DNA of 64,000 nucleotides. It comes from Streptomyces sp. A1277. GTDB taxonomy: Bacteria; Actinomycetota; Actinomycetes; Streptomycetales; Streptomycetaceae. The first letter of the stretch is position 1, and every line of letters begins with the position of its first letter. Shown here piece after piece: positions 54,559-63,985 of this stretch. Below the pieces are notes generated by a model. It saw nothing but the letters and a program-made list of their open reading frames with translations, did not search any database and had not been told where the DNA came from. The stretch is taken from the NCBI RefSeq assembly GCF_004795015.1, contig NZ_SSBI01000038.1:17794-81793 (forward strand), written 5' to 3'. The translations under genes and the position numbers were made by a program.

Positions 54559-56448
54559 GTGACGGAGCATCCCACCTCCCACGAAGGCCGGCAGCCTCTC
54601 GCCGCCCGGCCGCAGGAACGCACCCGGCCGCGGCAGCGGGACGCCGCCGTGGCGGCCGCCGCTGCCGCGACGGCGATCCCGGCCCCGGCCAAGGGCCCGG
54701 CCCCGGCCGGCCCCGACCCACAGGCGGCGACGCGGCGCGAGGGCGACCGGCTGCGCTTCGTGGGGGCCGCGACCCGGCGGATCGCCCGGGGCATAGACCT
54801 GGACGAGATCGTGCTGGGGCTGTGCCGGGCCAGCGTGCCGACGTTCTCCGACGCCATACTCGTCTACCTCCGCGACCCGCTGCCGGTCGGCGACGAGCGG
54901 CCGGTCAGCCCGTTCGTGCTGCGGCTGCGCCGCTCGGACCGGCTGCGGCTGACGGAGGAGGAGACCGAGAGCCTGCCGGAGACCGAGCGGCTGCGGCTGC
55001 CCGCCGTGGACCCGCAGGCCGATCTGATGCCCGCCGCCGAGCTGTGCGAGGTCCAGGCCGGGAGCGCGCTCGCCGAGGTGCTGCGCGGGGTGCGCCCGGT
55101 CTTCGGCGACTCCGCCGCGGCCCGCGTCGCACTGCCCGAGCTGCTCGGCGCCGACCGCACGGTGCCCTCCGGCCACCGGGTGATCCTGGCCCCGCTGCGC
55201 GGCCGCCGGCGGGTGATCGGGGCGGCGGTCTTCCTGCGCGGCGCCGAGCGCCTGCCGTTCGAGGCCAACGACCTGCTGGTGGCCGCCCAGCTGGCGACGC
55301 ACACCGCGCTCGGCATCGACAAGGCCGTGCTCTACGGGCGCGAGGCATACATCGCCGACGAGTTGCAGCGCACCATGCTGCCCGACTCGCTCCCCCAGCC
55401 CACCGGCGTCAAGCTCGCCTCGCGCTACCTCCCGGCCGCCGAGACGGCCCGGGTCGGCGGCGACTGGTACGACGCGATCCCGCTGCCCGGCAGCCGGGTC
55501 GCCCTGGTCGTCGGCGACGTCATGGGCCACTCCATGACCTCCGCCGCGATCATGGGCCAGCTGCGCACCACCGCGCAGACCCTGGCCGGGCTCGACCTGC
55601 CCCCGCAGGAGGTGCTGCACCACCTGGACGAGCAGGCGCAGCGGCTCGGCAGCGACCGCATGGCCACCTGCCTGTACGCGGTGTACGACCCCGTCGCGCA
55701 CCGCATCACCGTCGCCAACGCCGGCCACCCGCCGCCCGTCCTGCTCCACCTGGGCGGCCGCGCGGAGGTGCTGCGGGTGCCCCCGGGCGCCCCGATCGGC
55801 GTAGGCGGAGTGGACTTCGAGGCCGTCGAGCTGGACGCCCCGGCCGGTGCGACGCTGCTGCTGTACACCGACGGCCTGGTCGAGTCGCGGCTGCGGGACG
55901 TGTGGACGGGCATCGAGCTGCTGCGCGAACGGCTCGCCACCACGGCCCGGCTGACCGGCCCGGACCACTCGCCGCCGCTGGAGGCCCTGTGCGACGACGT
56001 GCTGGACATGCTCGGCCCCGGCGACCGTGACGACGACATCGCGCTACTGGCCGCCCGCTTCGACGGGATCGCGCCGAGCGACGTCGCGTACTGGTTCCTG
56101 GACCCGGACGACTCCGCCCCCGGCCGGGCCCGCCGGCTGGCCCGCAGGGCGCTCGGCCGCTGGGGCCTGGACGAGCTCTCGGACTCGGTGGAGCTGCTGA
56201 TCAGCGAGGTCGTCACCAACGCCGTGCGGTACGCGGAGCGGCCGGTGACCCTGCGCCTGCTGCGCACGGACACCCTGCGCTGCGAGGTCGGCGACGACTC
56301 CCCACAACTGCCCCGCCAGCGCCGGGCCAAAGACATGGACGAGAACGGCCGCGGCCTGTTCCTGGTCAACCGCCTCGCCAGGCGCTGGGGCGCGACCCGC
56401 CTGTCGACCGGCAAGGTGGTGTGGTTCGAGATGCCGGTGCGCGGGTAG
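54559..56448 (+). CDS. GAF-SpoIIE (PP2C) phosphatase with C-terminal HATPase domain
   Basis: About 629 residues from the GTG of TEHPTSHEG. After an Ala/Pro-rich start, a GAF domain (~70-260) is followed by the SpoIIE PP2C domain with ETARVGGDWYDAIPLPGSRV, VVGDVMGHSMTSAAIMGQLR, VANAGHPPPVLL and LLLYTDGLVESR, then DRDDDIALLAARF. The end is an anti-sigma-type HATPase (ELLISEVVTNAVRYAERPV, DENGRGLFLVNRLA). Such Streptomyces proteins dephosphorylate anti-anti-sigma factors and act as anti-sigma kinases, so both switch directions are in one protein. Confidence 0.94.
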   Translation: MTEHPTSHEGRQPLAARPQERTRPRQRDAAVAAAAAATAIPAPAKGPAPAGPDPQAATRREGDRLRFVGAATRRIARGIDLDEIVLGLCRASVPTFSDAILVYLRDPLPVGDERPVSPFVLRLRRSDRLRLTEEETESLPETERLRLPAVDPQADLMPAAELCEVQAGSALAEVLRGVRPVFGDSAAARVALPELLGADRTVPSGHRVILAPLRGRRRVIGAAVFLRGAERLPFEANDLLVAAQLATHTALGIDKAVLYGREAYIADELQRTMLPDSLPQPTGVKLASRYLPAAETARVGGDWYDAIPLPGSRVALVVGDVMGHSMTSAAIMGQLRTTAQTLAGLDLPPQEVLHHLDEQAQRLGSDRMATCLYAVYDPVAHRITVANAGHPPPVLLHLGGRAEVLRVPPGAPIGVGGVDFEAVELDAPAGATLLLYTDGLVESRLRDVWTGIELLRERLATTARLTGPDHSPPLEALCDDVLDMLGPGDRDDDIALLAARFDGIAPSDVAYWFLDPDDSAPGRARRLARRALGRWGLDELSDSVELLISEVVTNAVRYAERPVTLRLLRTDTLRCEVGDDSPQLPRQRRAKDMDENGRGLFLVNRLARRWGATRLSTGKVVWFEMPVRG

Positions 56449-56462
56449 CGGACCGCGACGCC

Positions 56463-56505
56463 GAACGGGCGGTGTACGAGGAGGAGCCTCGTACACCGCC
56501 CGTTC
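56463..56505. terminator. 19-bp perfect convergent terminator
   Basis: GAACGGGCGGTGTACGAGG pairs without mismatch with CCTCGTACACCGCCCGTTC around AGGAG, between the phosphatase and PBP genes. Confidence 0.92.
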
Positions 56506-56533
56506 GCGCTGTCATGTGCCGCGGTTCAACGCG

Positions 56534-58810
56534 TCACCTGTCGTCGCTGTTGTCCGGCCGGTTGTTCCCGGAGAGGTCCGGCAGCTCGATGCTGGCCGAG
56601 GGGTCCGGTTCGGTCGACGGGCCGGTGGGCGGCTCGCTCGACGGGTCGCCCGAGGGCGAGGCGGGCGGTGAGCTCGGCGGGGTCTCGCTGGCCGGGGGCG
56701 GCTCGGAGGACGGGGTGTCGTCGGACGGTTTACCGGAGGGCGTGGGGTCCTCGGAGGCCGAGGTGCTCGGGCTCGGCGAGTGGGACGCGGGCGGCGGGCT
56801 GACGGCGGCGCCCATGTCGGTGTCGAGGACGAACTTGCTGGCCTTGGCGAGGGAGTGCCCCATGTAGTCGGCCCAGATCTCGGCCGGGAAGCCACCGCCG
56901 TTGACACGGCCGCCGCCGCCGGCGCCCTGGAGGGTCACCTGCGCGTACTTCTTGACCTTCTTGCCGTCGTCGCCGGTGCGGTCGAAGGCCGCCTCGCCGA
57001 ACAGGCCCACCGAGGTGACCAGGTCGGGGGTGTAGCCGGTGAACCAGGCCGACTTGTTGTCGTCGGATGTGCCGGTCTTGCCGGCGATGTCCTGCTCCAG
57101 GAGCCCTTCGGCGTTGCGGACGGAGCCCCGGGCCGTACCGTCGTCGACCACGCCGGTCAGCACGGACGTCACGGAGTCCGCGGCCTGGCGCGAGATCACC
57201 TGGTCGCCGATCGCGTCGGGCATCTTCAGCGGCTCGTCGCCCTGGTGCACGGCGGACTTGACGATCTGCGGGGTGACCTTCTTGCCGTGGTTGTCGAGCG
57301 TGGCGTAGATCCCGGCCATCTCCAGCGGGCTCGCGCCCATGGAGCCGAGGGTCTGCGCGGGTACGGCCGGCAGCCCTTCCACGTCCATGCCGAGCTTGCC
57401 GGCGGTCTCCATCACCTTGTTCATTCCGACGTCCACGCCCATCTGTGCGAAGACGGAGTTGACGGACTGGTTCATCGCGGTCTGGACCGTGACCTGGCCG
57501 TAGTCGTGGTCGTCCTCGTTCTCCGGGGCGAAGTATCTGTCGCTGCCGACGACCGGGCGCTTGCTGGTGCCGTCGTAGCGGGTGTTCGCGGTGATCTGCT
57601 CGCCGTCCTGCGTCTTCGACTTCTGGTCGAGGGCGGCGGCGAGGATGACGGGCTTGAAGGTGGAGGCGGGCTGGAAGTCCTTGCGGCCGGCGTTCGATAT
57701 CCAGTGCTCGTTCTGGCCGCGTCCGCCGTACAGGGCGACCACCGCGCCGGTCTTCGGGTCGACCGAGGCGGCGCCGGCCTGGATGTCCTTGTCGAGCTTG
57801 CGCTTCTTGGTGTCCAGCTTGTCGAGCAGCTTGGTCCCGACCGACTTCTCCAGCTGCTTCTGCTTCTTCTTGTCGATGTTGACGGTGATCGTCCAGCCGC
57901 CGAGGTCGAACTGGTCCTCGCTGATGCCCATCTGCTTGATCACGGCCTTGCTGGCCGCGTCCACGATGTAGCCCTTCTGGCCGGCCGTCCCGTTGAGCGG
58001 CTTGGGGTCGCGCGGCTTCGGGAACGTCAGCCCCTTGCGCTTGCCGGCGTCGAGCCAGCCCTCCTCGACCATGTTGTCCAGCGTGTACGCCCAGCGCGCC
58101 TTGACGAGCCGCTTGCCGTTCGGGCCCGCGACGGCCCAGTCGTACTGGCTCGGCGCCTGGAGCAGCGCGGCGAGGTAGGCGCCCTGGGAGACGTTCAGGT
58201 CCTTGGCGTCCACGCCGTAGTACGCCTGCGCGGCGGCCTGGATGCCCCAGGCGCCGCGGCCGAAGTAGCTGGTGTTGATGTAACCGGCGAGGATTTCCTT
58301 CTTGGTCTTCTTCTGGTCCAGCTTCAGTGAGATGACCAGCTCTTTGAGCTTCCGGCTGACCGTCTGGTCCTGGTCGAGGTAGTAGTTCTTGACGTACTGC
58401 TGGGTGATGGTCGAGCCGCCCTGCTTGCCCTTGCCGGAGAGCGTGTTGAGCAGGCCGCGGGCGGTGCCCTTGAAGTCGACGCCGTGGTCGTCGTAGAAGG
58501 ACTTGTTCTCGGCGGCGACGAAGGTGTCCTGGACCTCCTTGGGCACCTCGGCGAGGCTCACGATCTCGCGGTTGACCTCGCCGGTCCTGGCGAGCAGGCT
58601 GCCGTCGGCGTACTTGTAGACGTTCGCCTGCAACTCCATCTTGGGGTTGCCCTCGGGCACGTCCACAAGCATGTAGAGCACTGCGAAGGCGCCCATGCCC
58701 AGCAGGATCACCCCGAGGGCGGTGCCCAGTAGTTTGCGCCAGGTGAAGAGCCTGCGTATGCCGCTCTTCTCAGCCCGCCGCTGGGCTCGTCGCGCTTCCG
58801 CTCGACCCAT
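56534..58810 (-). CDS. Class A penicillin-binding protein (GT51 transglycosylase/transpeptidase)
   Basis: A 758-residue bifunctional cell-wall synthase. A basic cytoplasmic start (MGRAEARRAQ) and one transmembrane helix (GVILLGMGAFAVLYMLVDV) come first. The GT51 domain has VAAENKSFYDDHGVDFKGTA (catalytic Glu) and GGSTITQQYVKNYYLDQDQT. The transpeptidase domain has FQPASTFKPVILAAA (SxxK), NQSVNSVFAQMG (SxN) and IAGKTGTSDDNKSAWFTGYT (KTG). The last ~110 residues are Pro/Ser/Thr-rich and extracellular. It polymerises and crosslinks peptidoglycan. The upstream in-frame extension is not supported. Confidence 0.95.
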   Translation of the reverse strand: MGRAEARRAQRRAEKSGIRRLFTWRKLLGTALGVILLGMGAFAVLYMLVDVPEGNPKMELQANVYKYADGSLLARTGEVNREIVSLAEVPKEVQDTFVAAENKSFYDDHGVDFKGTARGLLNTLSGKGKQGGSTITQQYVKNYYLDQDQTVSRKLKELVISLKLDQKKTKKEILAGYINTSYFGRGAWGIQAAAQAYYGVDAKDLNVSQGAYLAALLQAPSQYDWAVAGPNGKRLVKARWAYTLDNMVEEGWLDAGKRKGLTFPKPRDPKPLNGTAGQKGYIVDAASKAVIKQMGISEDQFDLGGWTITVNIDKKKQKQLEKSVGTKLLDKLDTKKRKLDKDIQAGAASVDPKTGAVVALYGGRGQNEHWISNAGRKDFQPASTFKPVILAAALDQKSKTQDGEQITANTRYDGTSKRPVVGSDRYFAPENEDDHDYGQVTVQTAMNQSVNSVFAQMGVDVGMNKVMETAGKLGMDVEGLPAVPAQTLGSMGASPLEMAGIYATLDNHGKKVTPQIVKSAVHQGDEPLKMPDAIGDQVISRQAADSVTSVLTGVVDDGTARGSVRNAEGLLEQDIAGKTGTSDDNKSAWFTGYTPDLVTSVGLFGEAAFDRTGDDGKKVKKYAQVTLQGAGGGGRVNGGGFPAEIWADYMGHSLAKASKFVLDTDMGAAVSPPPASHSPSPSTSASEDPTPSGKPSDDTPSSEPPPASETPPSSPPASPSGDPSSEPPTGPSTEPDPSASIELPDLSGNNRPDNSDDR

Positions 58811-59032
58811 CGCTTGGTCGCTCCCGTTTCTCTGCTCGGCCGGATCAGCTCGGACCTGCCAGCTAACACCGTTGGCAAGCCCAAAAAGCAGGCGTTCCGA
58901 TGTTTTACGGACGTGAGAATCAGCACCCGCCCCCTGTGGAACCGACTCCTGAGGGGTGCGCAAGGTTGCGAAATCCAGTAATGTGTAATCACATTGCTAG
59001 CGACCGGCTAGCCACACACCACGGGGGCTCCC
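58811..59032. promoter_or_regulatory. Divergent promoter region of the PBP and SPFH genes
   Basis: A less GC-rich 222-bp stretch with AT-rich pieces (AATCCAGTAATGTGTAATCA) and GCTAGC...GGCTAGC near-palindromes just before the SPFH gene. No specific regulator site is recognised. Confidence 0.4.
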
Positions 59033-60004
59033 ATGACCGATCCGCTCGACCGGAACACCGAGACCCAGCCGACGGCCGACCTGACGCCGGACGCCCCGGA
59101 GATGCCGGAACCGCAGGTCCGCGAGATGAAGGCGCACAGCATCGCGGGCGGCCTCGGGCTGCTGCTGACCGTGCTCGGCGTGATCGCCGGCATCGGACTC
59201 GCCATCATCGGGGGCGTCATCGGATCGAACGGGAACAACGCGGTGGGCATCCCGCTGTGCATCCTGGGCGTCCTGCTCGCCATCGCCTCGTTCTTCTGCA
59301 TGGGCGGTGTGAAGATGGTCGCACCGGGCGAGGCACGGGTCATCCAGCTCTTCGGCCGGTACGTGGGCACCATCCGCACCGACGGCCTGCGCTGGGTCAA
59401 CCCGCTGACCTCCAGCCGCAAGATCTCCACCCGGGTCCGGAACCACGAGACGGCCGTCCTCAAGGTCAACGACGCCTACGGCAACCCCATCGAGCTCGCC
59501 GCGATCGTCGTGTGGAAGGTCGAGGACACCGCTCAGGCCCTCTTCGAGGTGGACGACTTCCTGGAGTTCGTCGCCACGCAGACCGAGGCCGCCGTCCGGC
59601 ACATCGCCATCGAGTACCCGTACGACGCCCACGAGGAAGGCGGCCTGTCGCTCCGGGGCAACGCCGAGGAGATCACCGAGAAGCTGGCCGTGGAGCTGAC
59701 GGCCCGGGTGCAGGCGGCGGGCGTGCGGATCATCGAGTCCCGCTTCAGCCACCTCGCCTACGCCCCCGAGATCGCCTCCGCGATGCTCCAGCGCCAGCAG
59801 GCCGGCGCGGTCGTCGCGGCCCGGCAGCAGATCGTGGAGGGCGCGGTCGGCATGGTCGAGATGGCGCTGACCCGGATCGCCGAACAGGACATCGTGGAGC
59901 TGGACTCGGAGCGCAAGGCCGCCATGGTGAGCAACCTGATGGTGGTCCTGTGCGGTGACCGCGCCGCCCAGCCGGTCCTCAACACGGGCACGCTCTACCA
60001 GTGA
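59033..60004 (+). CDS. SPFH/band-7 (stomatin/prohibitin-like) membrane protein
   Basis: A 323-residue protein. Two N-terminal hydrophobic segments (GGLGLLLTVLGVIAGIGLAI and IPLCILGVLLAIASFFCMGG) precede the SPFH domain: VAPGEARVIQLFGRYVGTIR, DGLRWVNPLTSSRKISTRVR, ELAAIVVWKVEDTAQALFEV and ESRFSHLAYAPEIASAMLQR. SPFH proteins organise membrane microdomains and modulate proteases. Its stop overlaps the next gene's GTG start. Confidence 0.92.
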   Translation: MTDPLDRNTETQPTADLTPDAPEMPEPQVREMKAHSIAGGLGLLLTVLGVIAGIGLAIIGGVIGSNGNNAVGIPLCILGVLLAIASFFCMGGVKMVAPGEARVIQLFGRYVGTIRTDGLRWVNPLTSSRKISTRVRNHETAVLKVNDAYGNPIELAAIVVWKVEDTAQALFEVDDFLEFVATQTEAAVRHIAIEYPYDAHEEGGLSLRGNAEEITEKLAVELTARVQAAGVRIIESRFSHLAYAPEIASAMLQRQQAGAVVAARQQIVEGAVGMVEMALTRIAEQDIVELDSERKAAMVSNLMVVLCGDRAAQPVLNTGTLYQ

Positions 60005-60297
60005 CCGAGGAGAGCGCCGGGGAGGCACCGCGGTCCCGGTCGCGGCAGCGCAAGCAGATGCTGCTGCGGCTGGACCCCGCCGTGCACGACGCGCTGGCCC
60101 GCTGGGCGTCGGACGAACTGCGCAGCGCGAACGCGCAGATCGAGTTCCTGCTGCGGCGAGCGCTCGCCGAGGCGGGCCGGCTGCCGGGCGGGGCCGCGCC
60201 GATCGCCCGCCGGGGCCGCCCCCCGAAGGCCGCCGGCACGGAGACCCGGCAACCGCAGGAGCCCCACGAGCCGCAGGAGCCGGAGGGCGACGCGTGA
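60001..60297 (+). CDS. Small Arc/RHH-like DNA-binding protein coupled to the SPFH gene
   Basis: A 98-residue protein starting at a GTG that overlaps the SPFH stop (GTGA). RKQMLLRLDPAVHDALARWA, SDELRSANAQIEFLLRRALA is the ribbon-helix-helix Arc-type fold with the AQIEFLLRRAL dimer helix. The C-terminal tail is Pro/Gln/Glu-rich. It probably regulates the SPFH operon; no toxin partner is adjacent. Confidence 0.85.
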   Translation: MTEESAGEAPRSRSRQRKQMLLRLDPAVHDALARWASDELRSANAQIEFLLRRALAEAGRLPGGAAPIARRGRPPKAAGTETRQPQEPHEPQEPEGDA

Positions 60298-60343
60298 CCG
60301 TGCGGCCCGCCCGCAGGGGCCGGCCGTCCGGGTGTACCCCCCG

Positions 60344-60380
60344 GGTATACACGGCAGGTATACACGCCGTGTAGTGTGCG
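60344..60380 (+). promoter_or_regulatory. Candidate PadR operator and promoter
   Basis: TACACGGC (60348-60355) and GCCGTGTA (60366-60373) are inverted arms with a 10-bp spacer, and GGTATACACG occurs twice (60344, 60357). TAGTGT (60373-60378) could be the -10, giving a nearly leaderless mRNA for the PadR gene. The overlap of repeat and promoter fits autorepression. Confidence 0.6.
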
Positions 60381-60384
60381 CGGC

Positions 60385-60909
60385 ATGTCTATCGGCCACA
60401 CCCTGCTCGGGCTCCTGGAGTCCGGCCCCCGCCACGGTTACGACCTGAAGCGGACCTTCGACGAGAAGTTCGGGCACGACCGCCCGCTGCACTACGGGCA
60501 GGTCTACTCGACCATGTCCCGGCTCCTCAAAAACGGCCTCGTCGAGGTCGACGGCGTGGAGAGCGGGAGTGGCCCCGAACGCAAGCGCTACGCGATCACC
60601 GACGCCGGCATCACCGATGTCGCCACCTGGCTCGCGCAGCCCGAGAAGCCCGAGCCGTACCTCCAGTCGACCCTGTACACCAAGGTCGTCCTGGCCATGC
60701 TCACCGGCCGCAGCGCCGCCGACGTGCTGGACGCCCAGCGCTCCGAGCACCTGCGCCTGATGCGCATCCTCACCGACCGCAAGCGCGGCGGCGACCTCGC
60801 GGACCAGCTGATCTGCGACCACGCGCTCTTCCACCTCGAAGCCGACCTGCGCTGGCTGGAACTGACCGCCGCGCGACTCGGCCAGCTCGCGAAGGTGGTG
60901 GCCCCGTGA
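60385..60909 (+). CDS. PadR-family transcriptional regulator
   Basis: A 174-residue PadR (s1-type) repressor: GHTLLGLLESGPRHGYDLKR, LHYGQVYSTMSRLLKNGLVE and KRYAITDAGITDVATWLAQP form the winged helix, followed by a C-terminal dimerisation helix domain. It overlaps the ABC ATPase gene by GTGA and so likely represses the exporter it is transcribed with; a substrate drug or peptide would release it. Confidence 0.92.
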   Translation: MSIGHTLLGLLESGPRHGYDLKRTFDEKFGHDRPLHYGQVYSTMSRLLKNGLVEVDGVESGSGPERKRYAITDAGITDVATWLAQPEKPEPYLQSTLYTKVVLAMLTGRSAADVLDAQRSEHLRLMRILTDRKRGGDLADQLICDHALFHLEADLRWLELTAARLGQLAKVVAP

Positions 60910-61592
60910 CCCCCGCCGGCTCCCTGCTCGCCGCGCACGACCTGCGCAAGACCTACGGCTCGACCCCCGCGCTCGACGGCGCCTCGTTCTCCGTGCACCC
61001 CGGCGAGGTCGTCGCGGTGATGGGCCCCTCCGGCTCCGGCAAGTCCACCCTGCTGCACTGCCTGGCCGGGATCATCACACCCGACTCGGGCACCATCACC
61101 TACGCCGGGCGCGAGCTGTCCGCCATGTCCGACGCCGACCGCAGCGCCCTGCGCCGCAGCGACTTCGGCTTCGTCTTCCAGTTCGGCCAGCTCGTCCCGG
61201 AACTCACCTGCGTGGAAAACGTCGCCCTGCCACTGCGGCTCAACGGCACCCGCCGCAAGGACGCCGAGCGCACCGCCCTCGCCTGGATGGAGCGCCTGGA
61301 GGTGGACGACATCGGCGCCAAGCGCCCCGGCGAGGTCTCCGGCGGCCAGGGCCAGCGCGTCGCCGTGGCCCGCGCGCTCGCCGCCTCCCCGAAGGTGATC
61401 TTCGCCGACGAGCCGACCGGCGCCCTGGACTCCCTCAACGGCGAGCGGGTCATGCAGCTGCTCACCGAGGCCGCCCGCTCCGCCAACGTCGCCGTGGTCC
61501 TGGTGACCCACGAGGCCCGCGTCGCCGCGTACTCCGACCGCGACGTCACCGTGCGCGACGGCCGGGCCCGCGACCTGGAGCACGCCGTATGA
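60906..61592 (+). CDS. MacB/LolD-type ABC exporter ATPase
   Basis: A 228-residue ATPase: GPSGSGKSTLLHCLAGIITP (Walker A), FGFVFQFGQLVPELTCVENV (Q-loop), VSGGQGQRVAVARALA (signature), VIFADEPTGALDSLNGERVM (Walker B/D-loop) and VLVTHEARVAAYSDR (switch). It pairs with the FtsX-type permease that overlaps it by ATGA. Confidence 0.95.
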   Translation: MTPAGSLLAAHDLRKTYGSTPALDGASFSVHPGEVVAVMGPSGSGKSTLLHCLAGIITPDSGTITYAGRELSAMSDADRSALRRSDFGFVFQFGQLVPELTCVENVALPLRLNGTRRKDAERTALAWMERLEVDDIGAKRPGEVSGGQGQRVAVARALAASPKVIFADEPTGALDSLNGERVMQLLTEAARSANVAVVLVTHEARVAAYSDRDVTVRDGRARDLEHAV

Positions 61593-63985
61593 CGCTGCTC
61601 GACCAGAAGCGGGCACCGGCCGCCGCACAGGAGCCGCCGGCCCGCCCCTCCCGCATCGCGCCCTGGCTGCGCGACCTCGGGCTCGGCATCCGGTTCGCCG
61701 CCGGCGGCGGCCGCGAGGGCTGGACCCGCACGCTGCTCACCGCCGTCGGGGTGGGCCTCGGCGTGACGCTCCTGTTCCTCGCCGCCTCCGTGCCGCACGC
61801 GCTCGACGCACGTACCGCACGGGACGACGCACGCAGCGAGACCAGGATCTCCGAGAGCCCCGACGCGCAGGCGAAGAAGTCGGACAGCTCGGTGCTGCGG
61901 ATCTCGGCGGACACCGAGTACCACGACCGCTCCATCATCGGCTACGTGATGCGCGCCGAGGGCAGCCACCCGGTCCTTCCGCCGGGCGTCGACGCCCTGC
62001 CCGCGGCCGGCGAGATGGTCGTCTCCCCCGCCCTGAAGGACCTCCTGGGCTCGCCGGACAACGCCCTGCTCAAAGAGCGTTTCCCGTACAAGGTGACCGG
62101 CACGATCGCGGACGAGGGGCTGCGTTCGCCCAGCGAACTGTGGTTCTACGCCGGCAGCGACACCCTGACCCCGGCCTCGGGCGGCCACCGGATCACCGGA
62201 TACGGCGACCCCGGCCCCACCCCGCCGCTCGCCCCCATGCTCATCGTGCTGGTGATCATGGTCTGCGTGGTGCTGCTGGCGCCCGTCGCCATCTTCATCG
62301 CCACCGCCGTGCGCTTCGGCGGCGACCGCCGCGACCGCCGGCTGGCCGCCCTGCGCCTGGTCGGCACGGACATCCGGATGACCCGCCGGATCGCGGCCGG
62401 CGAGGCCCTGTTCGGCTCGGCCCTCGGCCTGGTCGTCGGCCTCGTCCTCTTCCTGGTGGGGCGTCAATTCGTGGGCTGCATCGAGGTGTGGGACGTCAGC
62501 GCCTTCCCCGCCGACCTCGCCCCCGACCTGCGGCTGTGCCTGCTCATCGCGCTCGCCGTGCCGCTCACCGCGGTGCTCGTCACACTGACCGCGATGCGCT
62601 CCGTGGTGATCGAACCGCTCGGGGTCGTCCGCGACAGCCGGCCCCGCAAGCGCCGTCTGTGGTGGCGGCTGCTGCTCCCGCTCGCGGGGCTCGGCGTGTT
62701 CGCGCTCACCGGGAAGGCCGGCGAGTACGAGGTCGTCAACCCGTACGCCATCGCCTCCGGCGCGGTCCTGGTCCTGGTCGGGCTCGCCCTGCTGCTGCCG
62801 TGGCTGGTCGAGGCATGCGTGAAGCGGCTGCGCGGCGGCCCGGTGCCCTGGCAGCTCGCCACCCGCAGGCTCCAGCTGAGCAGCGGGGCCGCCTCCCGCG
62901 CGGTCAGCGGCGTCACCGTGGCGGTGGCCGGTGCGGTGGCCGTGCAGATGCTGTTCGCCGCGATGAACGCGGACTTCAACAAGCTCACCGGGCAGGACAC
63001 CGGCCGCGCCCAGTTCTACGCCTCCTCGGAGCAGGTCACCGGCGACGCCGCCATGCGGACCATCAAGGAGTTCCGCGCCACCAAGGGCGTCACCCAGGTC
63101 ATCGGCATGGTCGAGGCGTACGCCAGCAAGCCGGGGAAGTACTCCGACGACGACATCCAGCCCACCACCTCCTTCAGCGTCGGCGACTGCGCCACCCTGC
63201 GCGAGGTCGCCCGCATCGACTCCTGCGAGGACGGCGACACCTTCGTCGTGCATCCCGGGAACGACAAGGAGATGCAGGGCTGGATGGACCAGACCGCCCG
63301 CAAGGGCAAGGAGGTCGAGTTCGAGTCGGGCAGCGGCGAGAAGCTGCGCTGGACGCTGCCGGCCGACGCGAAGACCGTCGTCAGCCGCAAGGACCCGGTC
63401 GGCGAGGACCGCTGGGGGATCATGGCCACCCCCGGCGCGATCGACGCGACCACCCTGCCGGGCGCCAGCACCGTCTCGCAGATCCGCATCGACGACAGCG
63501 TCCCGGAGGCCGCCGAGTACGTACGCAACACGGCGGCCCGGATCGACCCCGGCATGCGCCTGGTCACCATGACCTCCGTCGAACGCGACCGCCAGTACGC
63601 CAGCATCCAGACCGGCCTCCAGGTCGGCGCGACCATCACCCTGCTGCTGATCGCCGCCTCCATGCTGGTCTCCCAGCTGGAGCAGCTGCGCGAGCGCAAG
63701 CGCCTGCTCTCGGTACTGGTCGCCTTCGGCACCCGGCGGGTCACGCTCGGCTGGTCGGTGCTGTGGCAGACCGCGGTCCCGGTGGTCATCGGGCTCGCGG
63801 TGGCGGTGGCCGGCGGCCTCGCCCTGGGGGCCGCGCTGTGCTGGATGGTCGACAAGCAGGTCGACGACTGGCTGGTGTTCCTGCCCCTGGCGGGGGCGGG
63901 CGCGGGCCTCATCCTCCTGGTCACCCTGCTCTCCCTGCCTCCGCTGTGGCGCATGATGCGCCCGGACGGGCTGCGCAGCGAGTAG
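61589..63985 (+). CDS. FtsX-like ABC permease (two-domain)
   Basis: A 798-residue permease with about 10 helices. An N-terminal helix (TRTLLTAVGVGLGVTLLFLA) and extracellular domain are followed by a first FtsX domain (MLIVLVIMVCVVLLAPVAIF, DRRDRRLAALRLVGTDIRMT). A middle pair of helices and a second large extracellular domain follow, then a C-terminal FtsX domain (ERKRLLSVLVAFGTRRVTLG, PLAGAGAGLILLVTLLSLPP). Such exporters handle antimicrobial peptides or lipids and are often stress-induced. It ends 15 nt before the window edge, with its stop present. Confidence 0.94.
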   Translation: MTLLDQKRAPAAAQEPPARPSRIAPWLRDLGLGIRFAAGGGREGWTRTLLTAVGVGLGVTLLFLAASVPHALDARTARDDARSETRISESPDAQAKKSDSSVLRISADTEYHDRSIIGYVMRAEGSHPVLPPGVDALPAAGEMVVSPALKDLLGSPDNALLKERFPYKVTGTIADEGLRSPSELWFYAGSDTLTPASGGHRITGYGDPGPTPPLAPMLIVLVIMVCVVLLAPVAIFIATAVRFGGDRRDRRLAALRLVGTDIRMTRRIAAGEALFGSALGLVVGLVLFLVGRQFVGCIEVWDVSAFPADLAPDLRLCLLIALAVPLTAVLVTLTAMRSVVIEPLGVVRDSRPRKRRLWWRLLLPLAGLGVFALTGKAGEYEVVNPYAIASGAVLVLVGLALLLPWLVEACVKRLRGGPVPWQLATRRLQLSSGAASRAVSGVTVAVAGAVAVQMLFAAMNADFNKLTGQDTGRAQFYASSEQVTGDAAMRTIKEFRATKGVTQVIGMVEAYASKPGKYSDDDIQPTTSFSVGDCATLREVARIDSCEDGDTFVVHPGNDKEMQGWMDQTARKGKEVEFESGSGEKLRWTLPADAKTVVSRKDPVGEDRWGIMATPGAIDATTLPGASTVSQIRIDDSVPEAAEYVRNTAARIDPGMRLVTMTSVERDRQYASIQTGLQVGATITLLLIAASMLVSQLEQLRERKRLLSVLVAFGTRRVTLGWSVLWQTAVPVVIGLAVAVAGGLALGAALCWMVDKQVDDWLVFLPLAGAGAGLILLVTLLSLPPLWRMMRPDGLRSE

